Shown: positions 1 to 8,629 of the stretch, in pieces
Position numbering within the stretch: position 1 is the first letter of the stretch
How the letters are laid out: each line of letters begins with the position of its first letter
From: Streptomyces sp. F63
GTDB taxonomy: Bacteria; Actinomycetota; Actinomycetes; Streptomycetales; Streptomycetaceae
NCBI RefSeq assembly: GCF_018070345.1
Contig: NZ_JAGPXX010000008.1
Coordinates: 124,001-188,000 of the forward strand
Reading direction: 5' to 3'
DNA length: 64,000 nt
Notes under the pieces: model-generated
Told to the model about the DNA's origin: nothing
The model's database searches: none
The model's input: the letters and a program-made list of their open reading frames with translations, nothing else
Translations under genes and position numbers: made by a program

Positions 1-1
1 A

Positions 2-898
2 CCGCCGCCGCAGGTCGGGCCCTCCCCCGAGGACTTCGTGGACATCAACGACGTCCAGCCGAACGTCCAGGAGCCCGAGGCCCAGCAGAACGCGTCCACC
101 GGCGTGTTCAAGACCGACTGCGGCGTCAACGAGAACGGCAAGTTCAACTCGGACAACATCATCGTGGCGCCCGGTGTCGTCAACGCCGCGCACCACATGC
201 ACGACTACGTCGGCAACCAGGCCAATGACGCCTTCGCCGTCGACGAGGACCTGGCCCAGGGTGAGACCACCTGCGTCAACCAGGAGGACCAGTCCACGTA
301 CTACTGGCCGGTGCTGCGCGACCTGACCGGCGGTGACGAGGCGGACGTCAACACCCCGGGCGGCGGTCTCGACGGCAACGTCGGCAAGATCATCACCCCG
401 GCCGAGGTGACGATGGAGTTCGAGGGCAGCCCGGTCGGCGAGGTCGTGGAGATGCCGCGCTTCCTGCGCATCATCACCGGTGACGCCAAGGCCTTCACCA
501 ACGGCACGGACAACGCCAACTCCTCCTGGAGCTGCACCGGCTTCGAGGACCGGCAGATCGCGGACAAGTACCCGCTGTGCCCCGAGGGCAGCCAGGTGGT
601 GCGCAGGTTCGAGTTCCAGAGCTGCTGGGACGGCCAGAACGCCGACAGCGCCAACCACCGCACGCACGTCGACTTCGCCAATGAGGACGGTTCGTGTGAC
701 GAGGGCTTCGTGGCCATCCCGAAGCTCGTCCAGCGGATCGTCTACGACGTGCCGGAGGGCACCAACTTCGCCGTGGACACCTTCCCGGAGCAGCTCCACA
801 AGCCCATCACGGACCACGGCGACTTCATCAACGTGTTCTCCGAGAACCTGATGGCGAAGGCCGTGGACTGCATCAACAACGGCCAGGAGTGCACCTGA
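2..898 (+). CDS. DUF1996 domain-containing secreted protein (C-terminal part)
   Basis: The reading frame is open from the first bases of the window, so the N-terminus and any signal peptide lie outside. The visible ~298 residues match the DUF1996 family: a [10 protein letters not shown] stretch, FRR-like pairing ([17 protein letters not shown]), then a [18 protein letters not shown] block and a conserved [15 protein letters not shown] segment. Several Cys residues ([32 protein letters not shown]) fit an exported, disulfide-bonded protein. DUF1996 proteins of streptomycetes and fungi are secreted and often linked to wall or cellulose material, but no activity is established, so none is assigned. 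A strong hairpin follows the stop codon. Confidence 0.8.
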   Translation, partial: PPPQVGPSPEDFVDINDVQPNVQEPEAQQNASTGVFKTDCGVNENGKFNSDNIIVAPGVVNAAHHMHDYVGNQANDAFAVDEDLAQGETTCVNQEDQSTYYWPVLRDLTGGDEADVNTPGGGLDGNVGKIITPAEVTMEFEGSPVGEVVEMPRFLRIITGDAKAFTNGTDNANSSWSCTGFEDRQIADKYPLCPEGSQVVRRFEFQSCWDGQNADSANHRTHVDFANEDGSCDEGFVAIPKLVQRIVYDVPEGTNFAVDTFPEQLHKPITDHGDFINVFSENLMAKAVDCINNGQECT

Positions 899-1000
899 CG
901 GTGCCCTTCCGGCCCCGCCGGACCGCTGATTCGGTGCCCCCGATGACCCGGTCCCACATCACCCAACTCCCCTGACGGACCTCCCCTGTGGCCGTCACGG

Positions 1001-1038
1001 GGCGGGGGTGCCGGTGAGAACCCACCGGCACCCCCGCC
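1001..1038. terminator. Strong hairpin terminator after the DUF1996 gene
   Basis: A perfect 16-bp stem (1001-1016 with 1023-1038) with a 6-nt loop lies about 100 bp after the DUF1996 stop and also downstream of the convergent lipoprotein gene ending at 1115. It probably serves both as a bidirectional terminator. There is no long T run, as is usual in high-GC actinomycetes. Confidence 0.7.
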
Positions 1039-1114
1039 GTCGTCCGTACGCCGCCCGTACCGGCCCCCGGTCCGGGCGGCGGTCCGGGCGGCGGTAGGTG
1101 TCCCGGCCGTGCGG

Positions 1115-1654
1115 TCAGCCGTGGGAACCCTGGTGGCTCCCCTGGTGCGCGTTCCCCCGGGAGTCACCGTGGCCGCCGTCCCCGCCGGAGCCCTCGGAGG
1201 CGCCGTCCTCGCCGCCGTGCCCGTCGCCGTGCGCGGGGCCGTGCGAGGCGCCCGTCTCGATGTCGCCGCCGAGCTTGCCGCGCAGGCTCGCCACGACCTC
1301 CGGCGAGCCCACGGCGACCCACTTCGGGCCGACCAGATAGGTGCCCCCGTAGCCCTCCGCCTCGGAGAGCCAGTCCTGCTGACCCCGGTGGGTCGCGAAG
1401 GTGGCCAGCACATAGCGGCCGTCGCCCTCGCCGCACCGCCCCTGCCGCAGTTCCTCGGCGTCGATCTGCAGATTGGGCTTCTCGCAGCCGGCCTTCCCGG
1501 CGAGTTGCTCCACGGTGCCGGTCGCCGTCTCGGGGGCTCCGGCCCGGTCGTCCGCCCCGCCGTCCCCGCCGCCGCAGCCGGCGGTCAGCAGCAGGGCTCC
1601 GGCCAGCGCCGGGATGACGGCGGCGGTGCGCACGGCCAAACGCTTCGATGACAT
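1115..1654 (-). CDS. Putative lipoprotein
   Basis: A 179-aa protein starting ATG at 1654 (MSSKRLAVRTAAVIPALAG). The N-terminus has a positively charged region, a hydrophobic core and a lipobox LLTAGC, so it is very likely a lipid-anchored exported protein. The middle part (VEQLAGKAGCEKPNLQIDAEELRQ ... GDGRYVLATFATHRGQQDWL ... GPKWVAVG) resembles small conserved actinobacterial lipoproteins of unknown role with two conserved Cys. The C-terminal ~45 residues are a Gly/His/Ser/Asp-rich tail (repeated GDGHGG, GSHQGSHG) that could bind divalent metal, which is inference only. It is convergent with the DUF1996 gene and divergent from the GH89 gene. Confidence 0.75.
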   Translation of the reverse strand: MSSKRLAVRTAAVIPALAGALLLTAGCGGGDGGADDRAGAPETATGTVEQLAGKAGCEKPNLQIDAEELRQGRCGEGDGRYVLATFATHRGQQDWLSEAEGYGGTYLVGPKWVAVGSPEVVASLRGKLGGDIETGASHGPAHGDGHGGEDGASEGSGGDGGHGDSRGNAHQGSHQGSHG

Positions 1655-1825
1655 CGGTCCTCCGGATGGTGCCGCCCCGCGCAGGGGGCGGCATGGTGAC
1701 TTCTCGGTGTGTCCCCGGGTACGGCTCACCGCATCGCGCGTCTCATTGCCCGGCCCCGCCCGGCTCGTTAGCGTGCACACCTCACGCATCTGTTGCCACC
1801 GCGTTACGCAGAGTGGGGAGCGCTC

Positions 1826-4800
1826 GTGACCGAACCGACCAGACGGGTCCTGCTGGGAGCCGCCGGTGCCCTGGGCATCGGCACGGCCCTCACCGCCCGC
1901 ACACCGGCCGCCCGCGCCGCAGCCCCCGCGGACGGACCCCCCTTCGACACCGCCCCCGCCCGCGCGGCGCTGGAGCGCCTGCTGCCGGGCCACGCCGGGC
2001 AGTTCCGGTTCCGCCCGCTGGCCGGCGGCCGGGAGCGCTTCCGCGTGACGGGCGCCCCGGGACGCGTGGAGGTGGCGGGCACCAGCCCCGCGGTACTGCT
2101 CACGGGGGTCAACTGGTATCTGAAGTACGTCTGCCACGCCCACCTGAGCTGGTCCGGGAACCAGACCGACCTGCCCCGCCGGCTGCCGGCGCCGGACCGC
2201 CCGCTGACCCGGTCGGCGACCGTGCCGAACCGATTCGCCCTCAACGACACCCATGACGGCTACACCGCCCCGTACGCCGACTGGCCCCGCTGGGAACGCC
2301 TGATCGACATCATGGCGCTGCACGGCTGCAACCAGGTCCTGGTCACCCCGGGCCAGGAAGCCGTCTACCACCGGCTGCTCCGGGACTTCGGCTACGGCGA
2401 CGAGGAGGCCCGCGCCTGGATTCCCGCGCCCTCCCACCAGCCGTGGTGGCTGCTGCAGAACATGAGCGGCTACGGCGGGCCCGTCAGCCCGGAACTGCTC
2501 GCGCGACGCACCGATCTGGGCCGCCGCATCTGCGACCGGATGCGCGAGCTGGGCATGTCCCCGGTGCTCCCCGGCTACTTCGGCACCGTCCCCGACGGCT
2601 TCGCCGAGCGCAACGACGGGGCCCGCACCGTCCCGCAGGGCACCTGGGCGGGTCTGAAGCGCCCGGACTGGCTCGACCCGCGCACCGCCGCCTTCCGCGC
2701 CGTGGCCGCGTCCTTCTACCGCCATCAGGAGGAACTCCTCGGCGCGGCGGACCATTTCAAGATGGACCTGCTGCACGAGGGCGGCGACCCGGGCGACGTG
2801 CCCGTGCCCGAGGCGGCGCGCGCGGTGGAGTCGGCGCTGCGCACCGCCCGCCCCGGCGCCGTCTGGGTCATCCTCGGCTGGCAGGAGAATCCGCGCCGGG
2901 AACTCCTCGACGCCCTCGACAAGGAGCGGATGCTCGTCGTCGACGGACTCTCCGACCTGGAACGCGTGACCGACCGCGAGGCCGACTGGGGCGGCACCCC
3001 GTACGCCTTCGGCACCATCCCCAACTTCGGCGGGCGCACGACGCTCGGGGCCAAGACCCATCAGTGGGCCGAGCGGTTCACCGTCTGGCGCGACAAGCCG
3101 GGCAGCAGGCTCACCGGCACCGCCTACATGGCGGAGGCCGCCGAGCGCGACCCGGCCGCCTTCGAGCTGTTCAGCGAACTGGCCTGGCGCGAGGAGACGG
3201 TGGACCGCGACGCCTGGTTCGCCGGGTACGCCGACTTCCGCTACGGAGGACGCGACCGCGAGGCCCGGGCCGCCCTCGCCGCCCTGCGGGACACCGCCTA
3301 CGCGATCAGCAGCCGCGACGGCCGCCCGCACGACAGCATCTTCGCCGCCCGCCCCAGTCTCACCGCGCGCTCCGGCACCCACTACGCCACCCACATGCCG
3401 GCGTTCGACCCCGCCGCTTTCGACGCGGCCTTCGCCGCCCTGCTCGGCGTCCGGCCCGCGCTGCGCGGCTCCGACGCCTACCGGCACGACCTCACCGACC
3501 TCGGCCGGCAGGCCCTGGCGAACCGCTCCTGGCAGCTCCTGCCGCAGCTCCGCACCGCCTACGAGCGGGGAGACCGGGAGACCTTCCGGGCCCTGTCCGC
3601 GCTGTGGCTGCGGCTGATGCGGCTCAGCGACGAGATGGCGGGCGCCCACCCCCGCTTCCTGCTGGGCCCCTGGCTCGCCGACGCCCGCCGGACGGGCGCG
3701 GACGACGCCGAGTCCGACCGGCTCGAACGGACGGCCCGCACGCTCATCACCACGTGGGCCGACCGCCCCACCGCCGACGGCGGACGCCTCGCCAACTACG
3801 CCAACCGCGACTGGAACGGCCTCATCGGCGACTTCCACCTGCCCCAGTGGCGGAGCTACCTGGAGGAGCTGGAGAACGCCCTCGCCGAGGACCGCGAGCC
3901 CCGCTCCTTCGACTGGTACGCGATCGAGGAGCCCTGGACCCGCGAGCACACGACGTACCCGGAGCGGCCCGTCACCGACGCCCTCCGCACCGCGCGGCGC
4001 GTCCACGACGAGCTGGCGCGGGCCCCGTACCAGGGCACCGTCACCGTCTCCGCGGACCCGGCGGCGATCCCGCCCGGCGGCGGCACCGGCCTCACCGCCG
4101 CGTTCCGCAACACCAACGGCCTGGCCCCCACCGGCTCCGTCGAGTTCACCCTCACCGGCACCGCCGGCGCACCCGGGGAGAGCGTCACCCTGCCGCCGGT
4201 GCCGGCGGGCGGCGAGACCGCGGCCCGCTGGCGGGTGAACGCCCCCGCGGGCCCGCCGGAGCGCCCCCTGGACCCGTTGCCGTACGAGATCGCGGTGCGC
4301 TACGGACCGCGCGGCGAGCGGCCGGTGCGCACCACCCATCCCGGTGTGCTGTACGTCGCGAGCCCGCCCGGGGCCGAGTGGCGGACGGTGAACGGGAACA
4401 CGGCGCTCTTCGGGCAGCTCGGCGACCGCTGGGCCATCGAGGGCGGGGGCGCCGATCTGTGGAAGGCCACGGCCGAGTTCGGGGCCCTCTACCGCCCGGC
4501 CGTCCTGGCCGCCGGCACGGCGGTGACCGTCCGCGTCGACAGCCAGGCCGTCACCGGCCCGTGGGCCCGCGCGGGCCTCGTGGTCCGGAACTCCCTGGGG
4601 ACGGCGGGCTCCCCCGGCTTCCTCAACCTCTCCGTCACGCCCGCCAACGGCGCCGTGCTGTCCTACGACGCCACGGGCGACGGCACCCTCGACACCTACC
4701 GCCGCGTCACGGGTATCACCGCCCCGGTGGCTTTGCGCCTGACCCGCACCGGCGAGGACGCGTACACGGGCGAGTACTCGGCGGACGACGGTGCGACCTG

Positions 4801-4933
4801 GCGCACGGTGGCCACCGTCCGGGTGCCGGGCGCGGCGGCGGGACCGCAGGACGCGGGGATGTTCATGAGCGCGGCCAACGGGGGTGACGGCGGGCGCGGC
4901 CTGGTGGAGTTCAGCGGCTGGCGGGCCGGCTGA
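1826..4933 (+). CDS. GH89 alpha-N-acetylglucosaminidase, Tat-secreted, with C-terminal accessory domains
   Basis: A 1035-aa protein of the NAGLU family (GH89), hydrolysing terminal alpha-linked N-acetylglucosamine from glycans. The chosen start is GTG 1826, preceded by GGGGA at 1815-1819; it gives a twin-arginine signal (TEPTRRVLLGAAGALGIG) and an AxA-rich cleavage region. The order is an N-terminal alpha/beta domain (~40-130), a TIM barrel with NAGLU landmarks (NQVLVTPGQEAVY, MSGYGGPVS, acid/base-type Glu in DLLHEGGDPGD, PNFGG, then YMAEAAERDP near the second Glu), and an all-alpha C-domain ending near residue 730. An NPCBM-associated-like beta domain (VTVSADPAAIPPGGG) and a ~190-aa concanavalin-like domain follow. 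It is monocistronic and ends in a hairpin. Confidence 0.85.
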   Translation: MTEPTRRVLLGAAGALGIGTALTARTPAARAAAPADGPPFDTAPARAALERLLPGHAGQFRFRPLAGGRERFRVTGAPGRVEVAGTSPAVLLTGVNWYLKYVCHAHLSWSGNQTDLPRRLPAPDRPLTRSATVPNRFALNDTHDGYTAPYADWPRWERLIDIMALHGCNQVLVTPGQEAVYHRLLRDFGYGDEEARAWIPAPSHQPWWLLQNMSGYGGPVSPELLARRTDLGRRICDRMRELGMSPVLPGYFGTVPDGFAERNDGARTVPQGTWAGLKRPDWLDPRTAAFRAVAASFYRHQEELLGAADHFKMDLLHEGGDPGDVPVPEAARAVESALRTARPGAVWVILGWQENPRRELLDALDKERMLVVDGLSDLERVTDREADWGGTPYAFGTIPNFGGRTTLGAKTHQWAERFTVWRDKPGSRLTGTAYMAEAAERDPAAFELFSELAWREETVDRDAWFAGYADFRYGGRDREARAALAALRDTAYAISSRDGRPHDSIFAARPSLTARSGTHYATHMPAFDPAAFDAAFAALLGVRPALRGSDAYRHDLTDLGRQALANRSWQLLPQLRTAYERGDRETFRALSALWLRLMRLSDEMAGAHPRFLLGPWLADARRTGADDAESDRLERTARTLITTWADRPTADGGRLANYANRDWNGLIGDFHLPQWRSYLEELENALAEDREPRSFDWYAIEEPWTREHTTYPERPVTDALRTARRVHDELARAPYQGTVTVSADPAAIPPGGGTGLTAAFRNTNGLAPTGSVEFTLTGTAGAPGESVTLPPVPAGGETAARWRVNAPAGPPERPLDPLPYEIAVRYGPRGERPVRTTHPGVLYVASPPGAEWRTVNGNTALFGQLGDRWAIEGGGADLWKATAEFGALYRPAVLAAGTAVTVRVDSQAVTGPWARAGLVVRNSLGTAGSPGFLNLSVTPANGAVLSYDATGDGTLDTYRRVTGITAPVALRLTRTGEDAYTGEYSADDGATWRTVATVRVPGAAAGPQDAGMFMSAANGGDGGRGLVEFSGWRAG

Positions 4934-4955
4934 GCGGAACCGGACCGGACCGGAG

Positions 4956-4988
4956 GCGGCCGTTCCCGGGTCGTCCGGGAACGGCCGC
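4956..4988 (+). terminator. Hairpin terminator after GH89 gene
   Basis: A perfect 14-bp GC-rich stem (4956-4969 with 4975-4988) with a 5-nt loop sits 22 bp after the GH89 stop codon, typical of streptomycete intrinsic terminators without a U tract. Confidence 0.7.
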
Positions 4989-5067
4989 GCCGTCTCCCCC
5001 GGGCCCGGCGACGGCGGCCCCGGCGGGACCCCGTCCGGCGTACGGACTCCCGCCGGCCGTCTCCCGG

Positions 5068-5256
5068 CTACCGCGCCGGCGCCGCGGCGACGCCTTCCGG
5101 AGCCGCCGTGCCCGTCTCCGTCTCCGCCTCCTCGTCCGGCTCCCCGAGGTCGCTCTCCCCGAGCAGATAGGGGTACGGGCAGCTGCGGGGATCGGCCGCG
5201 ACGCAGGAGTTGCACGGCCGCGAGCGGTCGAGCACGCACTTCGGCACCGGTCTCAT
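5068..5256 (-). CDS. Small conserved hypothetical protein (Cys-rich N-terminus)
   Basis: A 62-aa protein whose ATG at 5256 overlaps the TGA of the upstream gene (ATGA, 5253-5256), so the two are translationally coupled. Four Cys lie in the first 30 residues (KCVLDRSRPCNSCVAADPRSC), a spacing that could bind metal or cofactor; the C-terminal half is acidic and low-complexity. I do not recognise a family. Coupling to a gene behind a CsoR/CstR-like operator suggests, by inference only, a link to metal or sulfur stress. Confidence 0.55.
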   Translation of the reverse strand: MRPVPKCVLDRSRPCNSCVAADPRSCPYPYLLGESDLGEPDEEAETETGTAAPEGVAAAPAR

Positions 5257-5627
5257 TCCGGCTCACCTCCGGCTTCCGCGCCGGCCGGGCCGTCCCCGGC
5301 CAGCCGTCGGCACACGCGTTTGAACACCAGGACCGGCACGTAGTGGCGGAGCGGGGCGGAGGCGAAGGCGGCGAACTCCTCCGCCAGCACCGCGTCCAGC
5401 ACCTCGGGAGGGGTGTCCGGGAAGCGCCGGGCCAGCCGGGCGCCGACGTCCTGGCGTGCGCGGTCCTCCGCGGCCGGTGTCGGCGGTGCCACGGGCCGGG
5501 TGTCCCGGCAGTGGCCACCGCCCCCGGCCGGGGCGGCGTACGGCGCGGCCGTGACGGCCGGGGACCCGGTGGGGAGCCACCGGACCGAGCGTCCCGGCCC
5601 CGCGGTGCCGCGCGGTTGTTCCCTCAT
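5253..5627 (-). CDS. Three-helix-bundle dimerization-domain-like small protein
   Basis: A 124-aa protein. The C-terminal ~60 residues (RLARRFPDTPPEVLDAVL ... FASAPLRHYVPVLVFKRV) look like the small three-helix-bundle domain common in actinobacteria, where the pattern is an RL..RF..-P...V...V....F....IR.FVPVLVER element. The N-terminal half is Pro/Gly/Ala-rich and probably disordered. ATG 5627 was chosen rather than upstream in-frame codons because a perfect TATAAT (minus strand, 5640-5635) ends 7 nt before it, implying a leaderless mRNA. Its molecular role is not known to me. Confidence 0.6.
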   Translation of the reverse strand: MREQPRGTAGPGRSVRWLPTGSPAVTAAPYAAPAGGGGHCRDTRPVAPPTPAAEDRARQDVGARLARRFPDTPPEVLDAVLAEEFAAFASAPLRHYVPVLVFKRVCRRLAGDGPAGAEAGGEPE

Positions 5628-5634
5628 GCCGCCC

Positions 5635-5653
5635 ATTATACCCCCCAGGGTAT
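5635..5653 (-). promoter_or_regulatory. TATAAT promoter overlapping a CsoR/CstR-like operator
   Basis: On the minus strand a perfect TATAAT (5640-5635) overlaps a 16-bp inverted repeat at 5638-5653, read on the plus strand as ATACCC-CCCA-GGGTAT. That layout is the classical ATACCC(N4)GGGTAT operator of CsoR/CstR-family copper or persulfide repressors. The operator covers the -10 box, so binding would block initiation. No CsoR-family gene was found in the window. Confidence 0.55.
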
Positions 5654-5844
5654 TCACTCCGCGGCGTCCGCCCTGCCCGCGTCCGACCCACCCCCGGCCT
5701 GTGTCCGCGTCCGCGGCGCGTGCTGCGACAGCGTCCCCTCAAGACACTCGCGTCACACGAGTAACAGCCGCCCCGGCCTCCGACCGCCGCGGTCCGCCGT
5801 CCGTGCCGCCCGTCACACCTGGCGCCGGGAACACAACACGCAGA

Positions 5845-5861
5845 TAACCGGTCGTTAAGGT
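5845..5861 (+). promoter_or_regulatory. Candidate autoregulated leaderless promoter of the TetR gene
   Basis: TAAGGT at 5856-5861 ends 7 nt before the ATG and can act as a -10 box for a leaderless transcript. A small inverted repeat TAAC-CGGTC-GTTA (5845-5857) overlaps it and is a plausible self-operator of the TetR protein. No clear -35 element was seen. Confidence 0.4.
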
Positions 5862-5868
5862 AGCCACC

Positions 5869-6570
5869 ATGACGACCGTGGTACGCCGCCGGATGGGTGT
5901 CGAAGAGCGGCGGGAACAACTGATCGCCGTGGCGCTGGAGCAGTTCAGCCGCCGCTCGCCCGACGAGGTGTCCATCGACGACATCGCGACGGCCGCCGGC
6001 ATCTCGCGGCCGCTCGTCTACCACTACTTCCCCGGCAAGCACAGCCTGTACGAGGCGGCGGTCAGCCGGGCCGCGCAGGAACTGGCGCACCGCTTCACCG
6101 AACCGCGCGAAGGCCCGCTCGGGGCCCGGATGCTGCGGGTCGTGCACCGCTACTTCGACTTCGTCGACGACCACGGCCCCGGCTTCGCCGCCCTGCTGCG
6201 CGGCGGCAGCGCCGTGGGCCCCGAGCGCGCCAACGCCCTCATCGACGACGTCCGCGAGGCCGCCTACCGGCAGATCCTCCTCCACCTGGAGATCGACGAG
6301 CCCGGCCCGCGCCTCGGCCTCGTCGTCCGCTCCTGGATCGGTCTCGCCGAGACCACGGCGCTGACCTGGCTCGACGGCTGCGATGTGCCGCGCGGGGAGC
6401 TGGAGTTGCAGCTCGCGCACGACTTCCTGGCGCTGGCCGCCGTCACCGCCGCGTACGACGAGGAGACCGCCGGCGTGGTCCGCGCGATCGTCTCCGAGAC
6501 ACCGGCGGACGGCGCCTTCGCCGACTTCCTCGGCCGGCTCGCGGAGTTCGGGCCTCGGCCCGCAGCCTGA
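5869..6570 (+). CDS. TetR/AcrR family transcriptional regulator
   Basis: A 233-aa protein with the TetR N-terminal DNA-binding domain: RREQLIAVALEQFSRRSPDEVSIDDIATAAGISRPLVYHYFPGKHSLYEAA (residues ~14-64), including the GISRPLVYHYF recognition helix. The C-terminal part is all-helical and ligand-binding. The regulated gene is not obvious: the divergent gene is the three-helix-bundle protein at 5627, and the convergent downstream MFS gene has its own ArsR-type regulator. Its ligand cannot be predicted. Confidence 0.9.
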   Translation: MTTVVRRRMGVEERREQLIAVALEQFSRRSPDEVSIDDIATAAGISRPLVYHYFPGKHSLYEAAVSRAAQELAHRFTEPREGPLGARMLRVVHRYFDFVDDHGPGFAALLRGGSAVGPERANALIDDVREAAYRQILLHLEIDEPGPRLGLVVRSWIGLAETTALTWLDGCDVPRGELELQLAHDFLALAAVTAAYDEETAGVVRAIVSETPADGAFADFLGRLAEFGPRPAA

Positions 6571-6679
6571 CCGGGAATCCACCCCAGGTCCGTGTCCGCC
6601 GGCGTGCGCTGCCGGTGACGGGGCCCGCGCCGGCCCCGCCCCTGCTGCGGGCCGGCCGACGGAGCTGCGGTTGGGTTGC

Positions 6680-7951
6680 TCAGATGGTCACGCCCGGCCG
6701 CCGCCGGGGCAGTTCGCAGTGCCGCACCGCCTCGGAAGCCAGGGCGATGCCCACGCCCAGGCCGGCGAAGATGCCGCAGCCGACGAACACCGGGGCGGCT
6801 CCCCAGGCTCCGATAGCGGCGCCGACCAGCGGGTAGCTGAGGGGGGCGAGGCCGACCATGGTGAGCATGACGACGGAGGTGACCCGGCCGAGATAAGCCG
6901 GGTCCGCCGCAGTCTGTATGAGGGCGTTGTCCAGGCTGCCGAAGACACCCGCACACAGTCCGATGACCGCAGCCAGCACCACGGCGAGCCACAGGCTCGG
7001 CACCAGGGCGATCGTGGCCGCGCCCGTGCAGCCCACGAGCATCGTCCCTGCCATCGTCAGGCCGGCACGCGGCAGCCAACCGGCGATGGCGAGCAGCGCG
7101 GCGCTGGCCGCAGCACCTGCGCTGAAGCTGCTGACGATCCAGCCGTAGCCAGAAGGGCCCCAGCCGCGTTCGGCGTTGAGGAGCACCATGCCGACGTTGA
7201 GGGTGCCGGTGAGGCCGAGTTCGAAGATGGCGCCGACGGCGACGAGCGGGCCGATGAGGCGGTGGCGGCGGATGTAGCGCAGGCCGTCGAGCAGCTCCTG
7301 CCGCGCGGTGCCGGGCTCCGTCCGCTCCGCGTCGGGCGCCACGAGGGGCCGTATCCGTATCGTCAGCAGGAGCGGCAGGGACAGGGCAATGAGCAGTCCG
7401 GCGACGGTGAAGGCGGCCGCGGGTCCGCCGAGTCCCATGGCCAGGCCGCCGATCGGCGGGCCCGCGACCTGGCTGAGACGCGTCGACAGCGTCCGCATGC
7501 CGGTGACCCGGGCCAGCTGGTCGGGGGCGGTGATCCGGGGCGGGAGAGCACCGACAGCGGGTACGAACAGCGCGTCGACGGCACCGAAGACGAGCGCCAC
7601 CGCGACCAGGATCCACAAGGCCGGAGCCGTCAGGGCGATACCGGCGGCCACCGTCAGGATGAGGAGGCAGCGCAGCGTGTCACTGCCGAGGATCACGCGG
7701 CGGGGGTCGAACCGGTCGGCCACCACGCCCCCACCGAGCATGAGTAACGCTCGTGGTACTGCCCCGGCGGCCATGACGAGGCCCACTTCGGTAGGACCGG
7801 CGGCCTCCTGGGCGGACCAGCCCAGGGCGACGAAGTACACGCTGCCGCCGACGAGGGAGACGGTGTATGCGGTGAGCCAGCGCAGCACGTTGCCGTCGCG
7901 GTGGGCCGGTGCGGAGGCGGGTTCGGGCAGGACTCTCTCCGAGGTGGCCAT
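6680..7951 (-). CDS. MFS transporter, likely drug/metabolite exporter
   Basis: A 423-aa integral membrane protein with about 12 hydrophobic helices and the loop motif VVADRFDPRRVIL after helix 2 (motif-A-like D-R...R). Overall it resembles the DHA-type/enterobactin-exporter-like group of MFS proteins abundant in actinobacteria (SLVGGSVYFVALGWSAQEAAG, GPPIGGLAMGLGG, LGRVTSVVMLT). It starts 33 bp after the ArsR-type gene, so the two form an operon in which the regulator probably controls the exporter. The substrate is unknown. Confidence 0.85.
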   Translation of the reverse strand: MATSERVLPEPASAPAHRDGNVLRWLTAYTVSLVGGSVYFVALGWSAQEAAGPTEVGLVMAAGAVPRALLMLGGGVVADRFDPRRVILGSDTLRCLLILTVAAGIALTAPALWILVAVALVFGAVDALFVPAVGALPPRITAPDQLARVTGMRTLSTRLSQVAGPPIGGLAMGLGGPAAAFTVAGLLIALSLPLLLTIRIRPLVAPDAERTEPGTARQELLDGLRYIRRHRLIGPLVAVGAIFELGLTGTLNVGMVLLNAERGWGPSGYGWIVSSFSAGAAASAALLAIAGWLPRAGLTMAGTMLVGCTGAATIALVPSLWLAVVLAAVIGLCAGVFGSLDNALIQTAADPAYLGRVTSVVMLTMVGLAPLSYPLVGAAIGAWGAAPVFVGCGIFAGLGVGIALASEAVRHCELPRRRPGVTI

Positions 7952-7984
7952 CGTGGGCTCCAGTACGTCGGGAATCCGGCCGAG

Positions 7985-8578
7985 TCAGGGCCGGAAGGGA
8001 AAGCCGTAGAGGTGCACGGACACGTGCTCGCGATCCTCGGTGTCGCCGGCCGCCTTGGCGGCCTTGCCGCGCTCCCGCCAGCGCCGGGCCAGCGCCTCAA
8101 GCTCGTCGCTCATCTCGGCGAGTTCGGCCGGGGTGAGGTCGAGCAGCCACTCGGAGCTGAAGGACGCGTCGGTCCACGCCTTCCCCCAGGCGGACTTCTG
8201 GTCGAGGTAGGTGCGGTACTGGGCGACGCGGGTGTCGAAGATCCCCCGGGTCACCGCGCCGACGGCGGCGGCGCCCTCGGGTGTGTCCGCGAAGTCCGAG
8301 TCGCGAAAGCCCCAGCCCTTTTCGGATGCCACCTGCCACCACCGCTCGCGGCCGTCGGTGCCCCGGCCACTCGTCTGGGTCACGAAGCCGTGCTCGGCCA
8401 GCTTGCGCAAGTGGTAGCTGACCAGCGAGGGCGTCTCGTCGACATGCTCGGCGAGCTGAGAAGCGGTCGCGGTGCCCGCGGCGTACAGCAGCCGGTACAG
8501 CTGCATCCGCAGCGGATTCATGAACGCCCTCAACCGTGACAGGTCGGTGATCTGCTCAGGCTCGTGCTTCGGTCGCAT
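7985..8578 (-). CDS. ArsR/helix-turn-helix domain regulator of the MFS gene
   Basis: A 197-aa protein with an N-terminal winged helix (LSRLRAFMNPLRMQLYRLL, ASQLAEHVDETPSLVSYHLRKLAEHGFV), the ArsR-like HTH_20 arrangement; the recognition helix is around SLVSYHLRKL. There is no CxC metal motif in that helix, so a metal sensor is unlikely. The C-terminal half (SFSSEWLLDLTPAELAEMSDELEAL) matches effector-side regions of actinobacterial ArsR-type regulators next to MFS exporters. ATG 8578 was chosen; a -10-like TACGGT lies 6 nt upstream and inverted repeats lie just beyond, supporting autoregulation. Confidence 0.85.
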   Translation of the reverse strand: MRPKHEPEQITDLSRLRAFMNPLRMQLYRLLYAAGTATASQLAEHVDETPSLVSYHLRKLAEHGFVTQTSGRGTDGRERWWQVASEKGWGFRDSDFADTPEGAAAVGAVTRGIFDTRVAQYRTYLDQKSAWGKAWTDASFSSEWLLDLTPAELAEMSDELEALARRWRERGKAAKAAGDTEDREHVSVHLYGFPFRP

Positions 8579-8584
8579 GCACTC

Positions 8585-8624
8585 ACCGTAGGTATGAAGC
8601 GAAAACTTCGCAATAACCGCTTCA
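8585..8624 (-). promoter_or_regulatory. Promoter/operator region of the ArsR-MFS operon
   Basis: On the minus strand TTGCGA followed by 17 nt and TACGGT (8590-8585) forms a promoter-like pair ending 6 nt before the ATG. The same stretch contains two nested inverted repeats: GCGAA-AAC-TTCGC at 8599-8611 and TGAAGCG...CGCTTCA at 8595-8601/8618-8624. They overlap the promoter and are the best candidates for the regulator's operator. Confidence 0.45.
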
Positions 8625-8629
8625 GAACT

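Noticed and set aside
2443..4887. An 814-codon frame overlapping the GH89 gene
   Set aside because: Arg/Pro/Gly-rich out-of-frame shadow of the GH89 coding sequence.
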